Source: Solirubrobacter taibaiensis
GTDB taxonomy: Bacteria > Actinomycetota > Thermoleophilia > Solirubrobacterales > Solirubrobacteraceae
Assembly: GCA_027587225.1 (NCBI GenBank)
Contig: JAPDDQ010000002.1
Coordinates: forward strand, 270,547-334,546
DNA: 64,000 bases
Reading direction: 5' to 3'
Position numbers and translations under genes: made by a program. Positions 18,706-27,889 of this stretch are shown here, piece by piece; within the stretch, counting starts at the first letter, position 1, and the number at the start of each line of letters is the position of its first letter. A model generated the notes under the pieces. It did no database searches, was not told the origin of the DNA, and saw only the letters and a program-made list of their open reading frames with translations.

Positions 18706-19709
18706 TGCTCTTCTCACGCCTCGCGGACCTGCCGCTTCAGATCGACTCGTACTCCTTCGAGCGGCTCACCGGCGGTGAGCGCATCACGACGATGCTGCGG
18801 CTCGTCGGCGGTGAGACCTACGGTGTCGGCGAGGAGATCGGCGGGATGGCCGCCGAATACCACGACAAGCTCGCGGAGATGACGTCGTGGCCGCTGGCCG
18901 GCTCGTGGACGCTGGAGTCGTTCCTCGACGCGCTGGCGTCCTTCGACCAGTGGGGCGGCGAAGAACCCGAGTGGGGCGACTTCGCGCGGCCGTTCCGCAA
19001 CTGGATGTTCGAGTCGGCGGCGCTGGACCTGGCGCTGATGCAGGCGGGCGTGTCGCTGGCGGACGCGCTCGGGCGCACGCCGGGGGACGTCACGTTCGTG
19101 AACTCGTTCCCGCTGGGCGAGGGCGCGTCGTTGGACGTGCTGCTCCGGCGGGCCGCGATGTACCCGACCGTCGGCTACAAGGTCGACGCGGCGCCGTCGT
19201 GGACGGCGGACACGGTGCGCGCGCTGGCGGCGACCGGGCTCGTGCGGACGGTGGACTTCAAAGGCCACTACGGGCTCGAGGTCGAGGGTGACTTCGCGCC
19301 GGTGTACGACGCCGTGGTGGAGCTGCTGCCGGACGCGCTGATCGAGGACCCGCACGCAGGCGTCGAAGGGCTGCCGATCGAGCGCGTGTCCTTCGACGCG
19401 CCGATCAAGCGGGTCGCGGACATCGGCGACACGCGGACGATCAACATCAAGCCCACGCGGATCGGCGGGCTGCGGCCGCTGCTGGAGATCTACGAGCACT
19501 GCGCGGAGCACGGCGTCGCGATGTACGGCGGCGGCATGGGCGAGCTGGGGCCGGCGCGGATGCAGATCCAGCTGCTCGCCTCGCTGTTCCACCCGGACGG
19601 GCCGAACGATGTGGCCCCGCCGGCGTTCAACCTGCCCGAGCCGGTCGAGGGGCTCCCGGCGAGCCCGCTGCGGGTCGGTTCGCCGCCGGTGGGTTTTCGC
19701 CTTAGGTAG
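18705..19709 (+). CDS. Enolase-superfamily enzyme (mandelate racemase/muconate-lactonizing-like, 334 aa)
   Basis: The start ATG 18705 overlaps the YciI stop. An N-terminal capping domain precedes a TIM barrel. Visible catalytic pieces are Lys in VGYKVDAAPS (end of strand 2), metal ligands Asp in VDFKGHYG and Glu/Asp in LIEDPHAG, and the opposite Lys in INIKPTRIGG. The Lys/Lys pair fits the muconate-lactonizing/o-succinylbenzoate-synthase/dipeptide-epimerase subgroup. Substrate is unknown: the neighbours give no menaquinone or aromatic pathway. The C-terminus (PPAFNLPEPVEGLPASPL) is proline-rich. The YciI partner hints at a small organic acid or lactone. Confidence 0.85.
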   Translation: MLFSRLADLPLQIDSYSFERLTGGERITTMLRLVGGETYGVGEEIGGMAAEYHDKLAEMTSWPLAGSWTLESFLDALASFDQWGGEEPEWGDFARPFRNWMFESAALDLALMQAGVSLADALGRTPGDVTFVNSFPLGEGASLDVLLRRAAMYPTVGYKVDAAPSWTADTVRALAATGLVRTVDFKGHYGLEVEGDFAPVYDAVVELLPDALIEDPHAGVEGLPIERVSFDAPIKRVADIGDTRTINIKPTRIGGLRPLLEIYEHCAEHGVAMYGGGMGELGPARMQIQLLASLFHPDGPNDVAPPAFNLPEPVEGLPASPLRVGSPPVGFRLR

Positions 19710-19738
19710 CGCTGTGCGCGACGGGGTAGCCCAACCCC

Positions 19739-20596
19739 ATGATGAGACGGCTATTAGTGGCGATGACCGCCACGGGGGCGCTGGCGTTCTCCGCGTGTAG
19801 CGCGGAGGAGGCGTCGGTCGTCAAGACCGCGTTCGAGCAGGACATCGAGTCCGCCGACGTCACCGTCGCCCTGTCCATGAAGTCCGCGCAGGGGGAGACC
19901 GGGCTCGCGCTCTCGGGCCCGTTCAAGTCCAACGGCGAGGGCAAACTGCCCAGCGTCGACTGGAAGCTCCGGCTCGACGGCGTGATGCCGCGGCCGATCG
20001 AAGGCCGCGTGATCTCCAGCGGCGACGACGCCTTCATCGAGTACGGCGGCGAGACCTACCAGGTCGGCAAGGACAAGATCGCCCAACTCGGCGCCGCGGG
20101 CGCCGGCAGTGGCATGGAGTCCGCGGACCTCGCGAAGCTGATGGGCAAGATGCAGGACTGGTTCCCGCAGAGCGACGCGCAGTCCGACGCTTCGCTCAAC
20201 GGCGAGGCCGTGACCCGCATCACCGGCAAGCTGGACCTCTCCGAGGCGTTGAAGGACATGAAGGAAATGGCCAAGCAGCCCGGCGCGTCGAGCTTCGAGG
20301 GCCTCAAGCAGCTCTCCGAAGGTGACCTCGACCAGGTCGAGAAGATGATCGCCGATCCGACCTTCACCGTCGACGTCGCCCAGTCCGACAACAAGCTCCG
20401 CCGGATCGCCGCGCGCATGACGATCGAGGACGAGTCGGGCGAGAAGGGCACCATCGCCCTCTCGATCCAGCTCAAGAACGTCGACAAGCCGGTCACGATC
20501 ACCCCGCCCGCGTCGGGCCGCCCGCTCGAGGAGCTCATGCAGAAGCTCCAGCAGGACTTCGGCGCCACCGTCCCGGAAGAGACCACGATCTCTTAG
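19739..20596 (+). CDS. Predicted lipoprotein, LppX/LprG-like (285 aa)
   Basis: Signal peptide with basic MMRRLL, hydrophobic core and lipobox-like AFSAC (Cys20), so probably lipid-anchored on the outer face of the membrane. The body has repeated ADVTVALSMKS and FTVDVAQSDNKLRRIAARMTIE strand patterns and a central helical region (about 120-200). This is broadly like the single-domain lipid-binding LppX/LprG/LprA fold, but I cannot confirm membership. The gene stands alone, with a hairpin between it and the next secreted protein gene. An ATG at 19742 is an equally good start. Confidence 0.7.
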   Translation: MMRRLLVAMTATGALAFSACSAEEASVVKTAFEQDIESADVTVALSMKSAQGETGLALSGPFKSNGEGKLPSVDWKLRLDGVMPRPIEGRVISSGDDAFIEYGGETYQVGKDKIAQLGAAGAGSGMESADLAKLMGKMQDWFPQSDAQSDASLNGEAVTRITGKLDLSEALKDMKEMAKQPGASSFEGLKQLSEGDLDQVEKMIADPTFTVDVAQSDNKLRRIAARMTIEDESGEKGTIALSIQLKNVDKPVTITPPASGRPLEELMQKLQQDFGATVPEETTIS

Positions 20597-20616
20597 GGGC
20601 ACGGATTTCGTCTGAT

Positions 20617-20645
20617 CCGGGTGAAGGGCGACTACCTTCATCCGG
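20617..20645 (+). terminator. Hairpin between two secreted-protein genes
   Basis: CCGGGTGAAGG pairs with CCTTCATCCGG (one G-U) around a 7-nt loop. It ends only 3 bp before the TTG start of the downstream gene, so besides ending the upstream transcript it would occlude that gene's ribosome-binding region. Confidence 0.5.
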
Positions 20646-20648
20646 GTC

Positions 20649-21152
20649 TTGACGAAGCTGCGCACCTCCATCACCGCCTCCGCCGCCGTCGCGCTGTTCG
20701 CGGCCACCCCCTCGGTCGCCGCGGCCCAGGACGGCGGGGACACCACGCTCGGCGGCACCGTGCCGAGCTTCACCGAGCTGGTCCTGCCCAAGGCGAAGAC
20801 CGTGCTCCAGACCTTCCCGACGGCCAAGACGTACACCACGTCGTTCCAGGTCGCGGTCACCACCACCGAGCCCACGCTGCAGCTGTCCCTGGCCGATGGC
20901 GACGTCGCCTCGGGCACCAAGCGCGGCCGACTGGCGAGCGGCTCGAAGCTCCTCCCGCATCCGGTCGAGGCCCGCGTCGGCAGCACCGCCTTCGCGCCCT
21001 TGAACCTTCCGGTCGACACGCCGCTGTCGCGGTTCACCGGCCCGTTGAGCCGCGGTAAGACGACCGTCAATCTCCGCCAGACCGTGGAGAAGAAGGCCGC
21101 CGGCAGTTACCGCAAGCTCGTGCTCGTCACGGTCTCCCTCGACACGCCGTAG
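20649..21152 (+). CDS. Small secreted protein of unknown function (167 aa)
   Basis: TTG start at 20649, giving MTKLRTSITASAAVALFAATPSVAAAQ, a clear Sec signal peptide with cleavage near residue 27. The mature part of about 140 residues is Thr/Leu-rich with beta-strand character and no cysteine, and it recognises no family I know. The region before the start is covered by a hairpin, so translation may be conditional. The convergent EAL-domain gene stops 14 bp beyond its end. Confidence 0.7.
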   Translation: MTKLRTSITASAAVALFAATPSVAAAQDGGDTTLGGTVPSFTELVLPKAKTVLQTFPTAKTYTTSFQVAVTTTEPTLQLSLADGDVASGTKRGRLASGSKLLPHPVEARVGSTAFAPLNLPVDTPLSRFTGPLSRGKTTVNLRQTVEKKAAGSYRKLVLVTVSLDTP

Positions 21153-21165
21153 CGCGGCGGGAGGA

Positions 21166-22794
21166 TCAGGCGACGGAAGCGAGCTGCGGGACCTCGGCCT
21201 GGATGTTGCCGAGGTTGGGGCGAGCGAGGTAGAAGCCCTGGCCGCAGCCGACGGCGAGGCTCTTGAGGCAGCAGAGCTCGTTCTCGTTCTCGATGCCCTC
21301 GGAGACGACGGTGGCGCCGACGTCCTTGGCGAAGGCGACGATCGCGGCGGCCAGGGACTGGCGGACCGGGTCGTCGTCGATGCCGCACACGAGCGTGCGG
21401 TCGAGCTTGAGGATGTCCGGGTTCACGCGCGTGACGTGGCGGAAGGAGGCGAAGCCGGAGCCGACGTCGTCGACGGCGACGCGGACGCCGAGGTCGCGCA
21501 GGCGGTCGAGCTGGGCCGACAGGGCGACGTAGTCCTCGACGGGCTGGTGCTCGGTGATCTCGACGACCAGCGGACGGTCGGACTTGTGGCGGGCGATGAG
21601 GAACGCGAGTTCGTCGTGCTCGAGCACGGCGGGTGACACGTTCAGCGCCAGGTAGCGACCGCTCGGGAGCCGCGTCTCGTGGCACTCCAGCGCGAGCCGG
21701 ATAACGGCCAGCTCGAGATCGACGCCCATGTCGACGGCGTGCGCGTCCAGGAAGCAGCGTTCGGTGGGGAGCGCGTGGCCGTCGGCGTCCTTGAAGCGCG
21801 CCAGCGCCTCGGCTCCGACGACACGCCCCGAGGCCAGGTCCACGATCGGCTGGAAGGCGACGTCGAGGCCGAAGCCGTCGATCATGCGCTGCATCCGGTC
21901 CTCCACGCGCTGGCGGCGCTCGGCGTCCAGGGTCACGCGCTCCTCGTGGGCCCGGGCGCGCTCGCGCTCGGCCATCAGGTTGGCCGTGAGCTCGTCCTCG
22001 AACTCGCGCAACTTCTCGGCCACGGCGATGAAGCCGATCAGCAGGCCGACGGCGGGGATCGCGAACTGGCCGGCGCGCAGCGCCAGGGAGGCCCACCAGG
22101 CGCCCTCGAACAGCTGCGAGGCCCACATGTAGGCGAACGCGTCGAGCGCGGAGAGCGACAGCAGCGCGAGCACGCACATGTCACCCCACGAGATGGCGCC
22201 CGCGGCACGGCGGTACCAGACGAACGCCACGGCGGCGGACATGAGCACGATGCCGCCGACGGCGGCGCGCATGATCGGGGAGAACCCGTCGCTCGAGGCG
22301 AGATCGCCGAGCGGGGAAGGGGCTACGGCGGCCCAGGTGAGGAGGAGGGCACCCAGGCCGCCGAAGATGAGCAAGTTGCGACGTGTTGGGGTCACGCCGG
22401 CGAGCGCGATGATCCCGGAGCCGGCCAGCAGCACGTGCCAGATCAGGTAGCGGGCGGCGTTGGCGTCGTCGGTCTGGCGCACCGGGCCACCGTTGGGGAA
22501 CAGGCTCGGCAGCGCGACCAGCGTCATGATCAGGCCGACCATGGCGAGCGTGGTGCCGACGGAGAGCCAAGCGAGGCGCTCGTCGCCGGTGCCGCGAGCG
22601 GACGCGTAGAACATGTGGCTCACCAATGCGGCACAGACGATGCCGAGCGTGAGGCATGCGGGGACGGCTGCACTGGATTCGCCGTCCCCGCCCGCCAGGG
22701 GAACAAACGCGGCCACCACGGCCATGACCACGCACGCACCCAGAAGCCGCAAAGTCACGGAAACGGATGGGCGGGCTGTGAGCAGTGGGGACAT
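21166..22794 (-). CDS. Membrane EAL-domain c-di-GMP phosphodiesterase (542 aa)
   Basis: About eight N-terminal membrane helices (to about residue 260) form a MASE-like sensor. A coiled-coil linker (262-300) and an EAL domain (about 305-540) follow. The catalytic set looks complete: EAL as GAEALARF (Glu329), Asn in LNVSP, Glu in EITEH, the Asp pair in DDVGSG, Lys in LKLDR, Glu in SEGIE, Gln in GQGFYLARP. There is no GGDEF domain, so it should only hydrolyse c-di-GMP. It diverges from the catabolic operon, with 161 bp between the two starts. Confidence 0.92.
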   Translation of the reverse strand: MSPLLTARPSVSVTLRLLGACVVMAVVAAFVPLAGGDGESSAAVPACLTLGIVCAALVSHMFYASARGTGDERLAWLSVGTTLAMVGLIMTLVALPSLFPNGGPVRQTDDANAARYLIWHVLLAGSGIIALAGVTPTRRNLLIFGGLGALLLTWAAVAPSPLGDLASSDGFSPIMRAAVGGIVLMSAAVAFVWYRRAAGAISWGDMCVLALLSLSALDAFAYMWASQLFEGAWWASLALRAGQFAIPAVGLLIGFIAVAEKLREFEDELTANLMAERERARAHEERVTLDAERRQRVEDRMQRMIDGFGLDVAFQPIVDLASGRVVGAEALARFKDADGHALPTERCFLDAHAVDMGVDLELAVIRLALECHETRLPSGRYLALNVSPAVLEHDELAFLIARHKSDRPLVVEITEHQPVEDYVALSAQLDRLRDLGVRVAVDDVGSGFASFRHVTRVNPDILKLDRTLVCGIDDDPVRQSLAAAIVAFAKDVGATVVSEGIENENELCCLKSLAVGCGQGFYLARPNLGNIQAEVPQLASVA

Positions 22795-22857
22795 GTCGGC
22801 CTAACTGGGGTGCACGTTGGACGGAAAGCACAAACGCCCGGCGGCGTCCAGACTTGC

Positions 22858-22881
22858 GCCAAAGTGGCCAAACGGACCAAA
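22858..22881. promoter_or_regulatory. Triple 9-bp direct repeat in the divergent promoter region
   Basis: GCCAAA, GCCAAA and ACCAAA start at 22858, 22867 and 22876, an exact 9-bp period, 75 bp before the Rieske gene start. It lies between the divergent EAL-domain gene and the catabolic operon. It may bind a regulator of that operon. No strong promoter boxes could be assigned. Confidence 0.35.
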
Positions 22882-22955
22882 CTGATCTTGTAGCCAGTTG
22901 CACAAACTCCGTGATACGGTTCCCGGCAGTTCAACTCCTGGAGGACGCACACGCG

Positions 22956-24104
22956 ATGGCCGTGCCGAACCCCGCCCTGCCGCTCTACGCCAACGAACTC
23001 GAGCGCACGCTGCTGCCGCTGGAGCACGCCACCCAGCTGCCCGGGAAAGCCTTTACCGACCCCGCCGTCCTGGAGTGGGAGCAGGCCAACTTCTTCGCTC
23101 GCGGATGGATCTGCGCGGGGCACCTCGAGCGGGTGTCGGATCGCGGACGATTCCTCCAGATCAACGTCGGTGCCGAAAGTGTCATCGTCGTCGGCGACGA
23201 CGACGGCCTGCCGCGCGCGTTCTTGAACACCTGCCGGCACCGCGGCGCGCGGCTCGTCACCGAGCCGGAGGGCCAGATGCGTCGGCTGCAGTGCCCGTAT
23301 CACGCGTGGTCGTACGGCTTCGACGGCTCGCTGCGCAACGCGCCGTTCACGGAGGGCCTGATCGATTTCGACCCGGCCTGCTTCGCGCTGCACGAGGTGC
23401 GGCTCGCGGTGGTCGAGGGCCTCGTCCTGCTCGACCTGTCCGGCGAGGCACCGCCGCCGCAGGACCACATCGGCGACCTCGCGCAGCACATGGCCGCCTA
23501 CCGGCTGCCGGAGCTCAAGCGCGCGAAGCAGATCGTCTATGAGGTCGGCGCGAACTGGAAGGCGATCGCCGAGAACTACAGCGAATGCCTGCACTGTCCC
23601 GGCGTGCACCCGGAGCTCAATCGCCTGAGCCATTACCTCACGGGCGAGACCTACGAGGGCGCGGGCCTGTGGTGCGGCGGCTCGATGACGCTCGCGGAGG
23701 GCGTCGAGACGATGTCGACGGATGGGGCGACCCATGCGCGCCGCGCCATCGAAGGCGTCGACGAGCGCGTGATCCTGTACTTCCTGATCTTCCCCAACAC
23801 GCTGGTCTCGCTGCACCCGGACTACGTGATGCTGCACACGCTGTGGCCGAAGGCGCACGACCGCACGGAGGTGGTGTGCGAGTGGTTCTTCGAGCCGGAG
23901 ACGATGGCCGAACCGGGCTTCGATCCGACCGACGCCGTCGACTTCTGGGATCAGGTCAACCGCGAGGACTGGCACGTCTGCCAGCTCACGCAGCAGGGCA
24001 TGAACTCGGCCCGCTTCACGCCCGGCCGGTACACGACGCAGGAGGGTGACGTGCACGTCTTCGATCAGATGGTCGCCTCCCGCTACCTCGCCGCGCTCCG
24101 ATGA
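22956..24104 (+). CDS. Rieske-type ring/methyl oxygenase, alpha subunit, quaternary-ammonium class (382 aa)
   Basis: Start ATG 22956 with GGAGG 12 bp upstream. Rieske [2Fe-2S] ligands are Cys93, His95, Cys113 and His116 (CRHRG ... CPYH). The mononuclear iron site is His213 and His218 in ENYSECLHCPGVHPE, with Asp332 in FWDQVNREDW as likely third ligand. The residue before CLH is Glu210 where ring-hydroxylating dioxygenases have the bridging Asp. This Glu is typical of the carnitine (CntA) and glycine-betaine (GbcA) oxygenases, which cleave quaternary amines. No reductase gene is nearby. It is the first gene of a long operon (ATGA overlap to the next). The class is confident; the actual substrate is not. 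Confidence 0.88.
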   Translation: MAVPNPALPLYANELERTLLPLEHATQLPGKAFTDPAVLEWEQANFFARGWICAGHLERVSDRGRFLQINVGAESVIVVGDDDGLPRAFLNTCRHRGARLVTEPEGQMRRLQCPYHAWSYGFDGSLRNAPFTEGLIDFDPACFALHEVRLAVVEGLVLLDLSGEAPPPQDHIGDLAQHMAAYRLPELKRAKQIVYEVGANWKAIAENYSECLHCPGVHPELNRLSHYLTGETYEGAGLWCGGSMTLAEGVETMSTDGATHARRAIEGVDERVILYFLIFPNTLVSLHPDYVMLHTLWPKAHDRTEVVCEWFFEPETMAEPGFDPTDAVDFWDQVNREDWHVCQLTQQGMNSARFTPGRYTTQEGDVHVFDQMVASRYLAALR

Positions 24105-25702
24105 GCGGGTTCGACGCGATCGTCGTCGGCGGCGGCCACAACGGCCTCACCGCGGCGGCGTACCTCGCGCGCGCGGGGCTGCGCGTGTGCGTTCTCGAAC
24201 GGCGTGACCTGCTCGGCGGCGCGTGCGTGACCGAGGAGATCAGCCCCGGGCGCCGCGTGTCCCGCGCGTCGTACGTCGTCTCGATGCTGCGGCCCCAGGT
24301 CGTGAAGGACCTCGAGCTCAAGCGCTTCGGCTACGACCCGATCCCGCTGGACCCGCCGTTCGCGACGTTCGCGGCCGACGGCACGCCGATCCTCTTCCAC
24401 AACGACGAGCAGGCGGCCTACGAGTCGCTCGCGCGGGTCTCCAAGCACGACGCGGACAAGATGCACGACTTCGAGGCGATGATGGAGCGCGTCGCCAACG
24501 TGCTGCGGCCGATGATGCTCAAGCCGCCGCCGGCGCTCGGCTCCAAGCGCCCGGGCGACGTGATGGAGCTGCTGCGCGAGGCCGGCCGCGCCGCCGGGCT
24601 CTCACAACGCGGGTTCCACGAGCTGTACCGCGTGATGACGATGTCCGTCGGCGACCTGCTCGACGACTGGTTCGAGAACGACGCGCTCAAGGGCTCGTTC
24701 GCCTCGACCGGCGTGGTGGGCGTGTGGGCCGGACCCAGAACACCGGGCACGGCCTACAACCTGCTCCACCACGAGCTCGGCGAGATCAACGGCGTCGGCG
24801 GCGCGTGGGGACACGTGAAGGGCGGGATGGGCGCGATCTCGGAGTCGATCGCCGCCAGCGCGCGAGCGTTCGGTGCCGTGGTCCGCACCGACGCGACCGT
24901 CACGTCGATCAACGTCGCGGGCGGCCGGGTCACCGGCGTCACGCTGGAGAGCGGGGAGGAGGTCCTGGCGCCGATCGTCCTCTCCGGCGCGCACCCCAAG
25001 ACGACTGTGCTCGACCTGGTCGGCGCGGAGCACTTCCCGGACGAGGTCGGCGAGGACATGCGCCGCTACCGCTCCCGCGGTGGCTCCGTGAAGGTCAACT
25101 GGATCCTGTCCGAGCCGCCGAAGCTGCCGGATGAGCGACTGCTGCACACCAGCCTGGCGATCTGCCCGAGCATCGACTACCTCGAGCGCGCCTGGCAGGA
25201 CGCGACGCTCGGCAAGCCGGCCGCCCATCCGTACATCGAGGTCGAGGTGCCGACCGCGATCGACCCGTCGCTCACGGACGACGGCACGACCGTGATGACG
25301 ATGTTCACCCAGTACGGCCCGCACGACGAGGCCGGCTGGCCGGAGGGTGCGCGCGAGGCCTACGCGGACCGGTGTCTCGACATCATCGCCCGGTACGCGC
25401 CGAACGTCCGCGATGCCGTCATCCACTACGAGGTGCTCGCGCCGCCGGACCTGGAGCGCATCTTCGGCCTGGTGGGCGGCTCGATCTTCCAGGGCGAGCA
25501 GGGCCTGGACCAGATGGCGTTCATGCGGCCCACGCCGCTGCTGTCCCGCTACGCGACGCCCGTGCACGGCCTCTATTTGTGCGGCGCGGGCACCCATCCG
25601 GGCGGCGGCGTCATCGCGGCCGCGGGCCACAACGCCGCGCACCGAGTCCTCAAGGACCGCAGGAAGGCTGAACGTCGATTCAAGGTGCCCTCACGGGCTT
25701 GA
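24101..25702 (+). CDS. Phytoene-dehydrogenase-like (PYROXD2-type) FAD oxidoreductase 1 (533 aa)
   Basis: N-terminal dinucleotide fold VVGGGHNGLTAAAYLARAG with the acidic strand end VLERRDLLGG, and C-terminal FAD-contact GLYLCGAGTHPGGGVIAAAG. It belongs to the amine-oxidase/phytoene-desaturase-like superfamily, PYROXD2 branch. No carotenoid gene is near, so pigment synthesis is unlikely; oxidation of an amine or related side chain fits better beside the Rieske oxygenase and polyamine-type importer. The start overlaps the Rieske stop (ATGA). A second, related enzyme is encoded at 34390-35976. Confidence 0.88.
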   Translation: MSGFDAIVVGGGHNGLTAAAYLARAGLRVCVLERRDLLGGACVTEEISPGRRVSRASYVVSMLRPQVVKDLELKRFGYDPIPLDPPFATFAADGTPILFHNDEQAAYESLARVSKHDADKMHDFEAMMERVANVLRPMMLKPPPALGSKRPGDVMELLREAGRAAGLSQRGFHELYRVMTMSVGDLLDDWFENDALKGSFASTGVVGVWAGPRTPGTAYNLLHHELGEINGVGGAWGHVKGGMGAISESIAASARAFGAVVRTDATVTSINVAGGRVTGVTLESGEEVLAPIVLSGAHPKTTVLDLVGAEHFPDEVGEDMRRYRSRGGSVKVNWILSEPPKLPDERLLHTSLAICPSIDYLERAWQDATLGKPAAHPYIEVEVPTAIDPSLTDDGTTVMTMFTQYGPHDEAGWPEGAREAYADRCLDIIARYAPNVRDAVIHYEVLAPPDLERIFGLVGGSIFQGEQGLDQMAFMRPTPLLSRYATPVHGLYLCGAGTHPGGGVIAAAGHNAAHRVLKDRRKAERRFKVPSRA

Positions 25703-25736
25703 CACGATAGTCACAAACGGCGAAGATCGGTCCGTC

Positions 25737-27014
25737 TTGAACGAGCCTTCAGGACTGTCGCGCAGGGGTTTGCTGGCGTCCGCCGGAGCGTTGATCGGCG
25801 CGGCCGGCCTGGCGGGGTGCGAGAACACGACGACGCCCGTCGCCACCGCCGAGGGCACCGCCGGGAAGGGCATCATGGGGGACACCACGGCGGGCGGGCC
25901 GGTCGACGCCGCCGGCATCCCGCTCGCCCGCCGCGACTACCCGGTCACGCTGCCGCGGATCGGCGACCCGGTGAAGGCCGGCAGGCCCGAGAAGGGCGGC
26001 GAGCTGCAGGTCTACAACTACGCCGACTACCTGAACCCGGAGGTCATCCAGGCGTTCGGCGAGCAGGAGGGCGTGAGCGTCCGGGTCACGACGTTCCAGT
26101 CGCTCGACGAGGCGTTCACGAAGCTCTCGACCGGGCGCTTCCAGTTCGACGTGATCTTCACGGCGCCCGACCATCTCCCGCGGTTGGTCGGCCGCAGCCT
26201 CATCCAGCCGCTCAACTTCGACCTGATCCCGAACCTGGTCAAAGAGACCTGGCCGGAGCTGCACTCGCCGTTCTACGACGTCGGGCCGCGCTACACGGTC
26301 CCGTACACGCTCTACACGACCGGGATCGGCTGGCGCAACGACCAGATCGGCTCGCTCGATCCCAACGCGCTGGGGTGGGAGTCGTTCTGGGAGGCGCAGG
26401 CGTTGCGCGGGAAGGTCGGCGTGCTCGACGACGCGCGCGAAGGCCTCGGCCTCGCCCTGATGCGCCGCGGCGTCTCCAACCTCAACACCGAGGACGAGGC
26501 GACGCTCAAACGCGCCTCAGACGACCTGATCGAGCTCAACGACATCGCCCGCGTGAAAGTGACGATCAACGGCTACGAGACGCTGCCGGCCGGCCGGATG
26601 ACGATGAACCAGGTGTGGTCGGGCGACATGCTCAACGCGGTCATCTCCTACCTGCCGGAGGGGACGACCGGCGAGGTGCTCTCGTACTGGTTCCAGAAGG
26701 CGGGCGGGCCGGTGTTCAACGACTGCATGTGCGTCGGCGTGGACGCCGCGAAGCCGGTGATGGCGCACAAGTTCCTCAACTACCTGCTGCAGCCGGACGT
26801 CGCGCTGAAGAACTTCGTCGAGTACGTCGGCTATCAGCCGCCGATCACGAAGATCGACGCCGCCGCGCTGTTCGAGCAGCAGATCCTGCCCGAGAACCTG
26901 CGCAACTGCGTGGTCACGCGTGACGACTACGCCAGCGGGAACGCGTACCTGGCGCTCACCGCGGACGGGCGCCGGCGCTGGGACCAGGCGTGGGGCGCCT
27001 TCCGGAACGGATGA
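25737..27014 (+). CDS. Pot-type ABC importer substrate-binding lipoprotein with Tat signal (425 aa)
   Basis: Start chosen at TTG 25737, which puts a twin-arginine signal right at the N-terminus (LSRRGLLASAGALIG) followed by lipobox LAGC, so the folded protein is exported by Tat and lipid-anchored. The mature part is a PotD/PotF-like extracytoplasmic solute-binding protein (ELQVYNYADYLNPEVIQAF near the start, SYLPEGTTGEV, WFQKAGGPVFNDCMCV). This class binds polyamines, opines, quaternary amines or similar cations. It is the first of four importer genes in the operon, all joined by 4-bp overlaps. Confidence 0.9.
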   Translation: MNEPSGLSRRGLLASAGALIGAAGLAGCENTTTPVATAEGTAGKGIMGDTTAGGPVDAAGIPLARRDYPVTLPRIGDPVKAGRPEKGGELQVYNYADYLNPEVIQAFGEQEGVSVRVTTFQSLDEAFTKLSTGRFQFDVIFTAPDHLPRLVGRSLIQPLNFDLIPNLVKETWPELHSPFYDVGPRYTVPYTLYTTGIGWRNDQIGSLDPNALGWESFWEAQALRGKVGVLDDAREGLGLALMRRGVSNLNTEDEATLKRASDDLIELNDIARVKVTINGYETLPAGRMTMNQVWSGDMLNAVISYLPEGTTGEVLSYWFQKAGGPVFNDCMCVGVDAAKPVMAHKFLNYLLQPDVALKNFVEYVGYQPPITKIDAAALFEQQILPENLRNCVVTRDDYASGNAYLALTADGRRRWDQAWGAFRNG

Positions 27015-27889
27015 AGCGCCCGTGGCTGGCCGTGCCGGGGTTGGCGTGGCTCGCCGCGTTCTTCCTCGTCGCCTTCTACGCGGTGGTGGCGGTCGGGTTC
27101 GGGAACATCACCGACGTCTACGACCCGGTCCCGCACTGGAACCCGCTGGACTGGAACGTCGGCTACATCCTGCAGGCGCTGGAGGACATCCTGCCGGGCG
27201 GGCGCACGTGGCCGGTGTTCGTACGCACGCTGATCTACGTGGTGATCGCGGTGCTGCTGTCGCTCGCGATCGGCTACCCGGTCGCGTATTACGTCTCGCG
27301 CTACGTGACCGGGCGCAAGAAGGCGCTGCTGCTGATCCTGCTGGTGGCGCCGTTCTGGATCTCGTACCTGATGCGGATGTTCGCCTGGACCAACCTGCTG
27401 GCCGACGGCGGCTACGCGGCGACGGTGCTCAACGCGCTCTCGCTCGACGCGATCTTCCTCGACGGAACCGACTGGCTCGGCGGCCAGCACGTGGCCGTGG
27501 TCATGGGGCTCGTCTACGGCTACGTGCCGTACCTCATTCTGCCGCTGTACGCGTCGTTGGACCGGATCGACGAGCGGCTGATCGAGGCCGCGCGCGACCT
27601 CGGCGCCTCGTCGTCGGGCGCGTTCCGGCGGGTCGTGCTGCCGCTCTCGCGCGCGGGAACGCTCGGCGGCATCGTGCTGATCGCGCTGCCGATGTTCGGC
27701 GACTACTACACGCCGGACCTGATGTCGGGCTCGCCGCGGACGGCGATGCTCGGGAACACGATCAACAACTACGTGCAGGGCGGGCCGGACAAGGCGCTGG
27801 GTGCGGCGATGACGCTGCTGCTCTCCGCCTTCCTGCTGGTGTTCATGCTCTATTACCTGCGCGAGCTGCGCCGCGAGAACACGGTATGA
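27011..27889 (+). CDS. Pot-type ABC importer permease (PotB-like, 292 aa)
   Basis: Start ATG 27011 overlaps the binding-protein stop. Six membrane helices, with the EAA loop EAARDLGASSSGAFRRVVLPLS in the usual place before the last helices. The first periplasmic loop (about 38-75) is long, as in PotB. It forms the membrane channel with the following PotC-like permease. The conserved APFWISYLMRMFAW supports the polyamine/opine family. Confidence 0.92.
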   Translation: MKRPWLAVPGLAWLAAFFLVAFYAVVAVGFGNITDVYDPVPHWNPLDWNVGYILQALEDILPGGRTWPVFVRTLIYVVIAVLLSLAIGYPVAYYVSRYVTGRKKALLLILLVAPFWISYLMRMFAWTNLLADGGYAATVLNALSLDAIFLDGTDWLGGQHVAVVMGLVYGYVPYLILPLYASLDRIDERLIEAARDLGASSSGAFRRVVLPLSRAGTLGGIVLIALPMFGDYYTPDLMSGSPRTAMLGNTINNYVQGGPDKALGAAMTLLLSAFLLVFMLYYLRELRRENTV

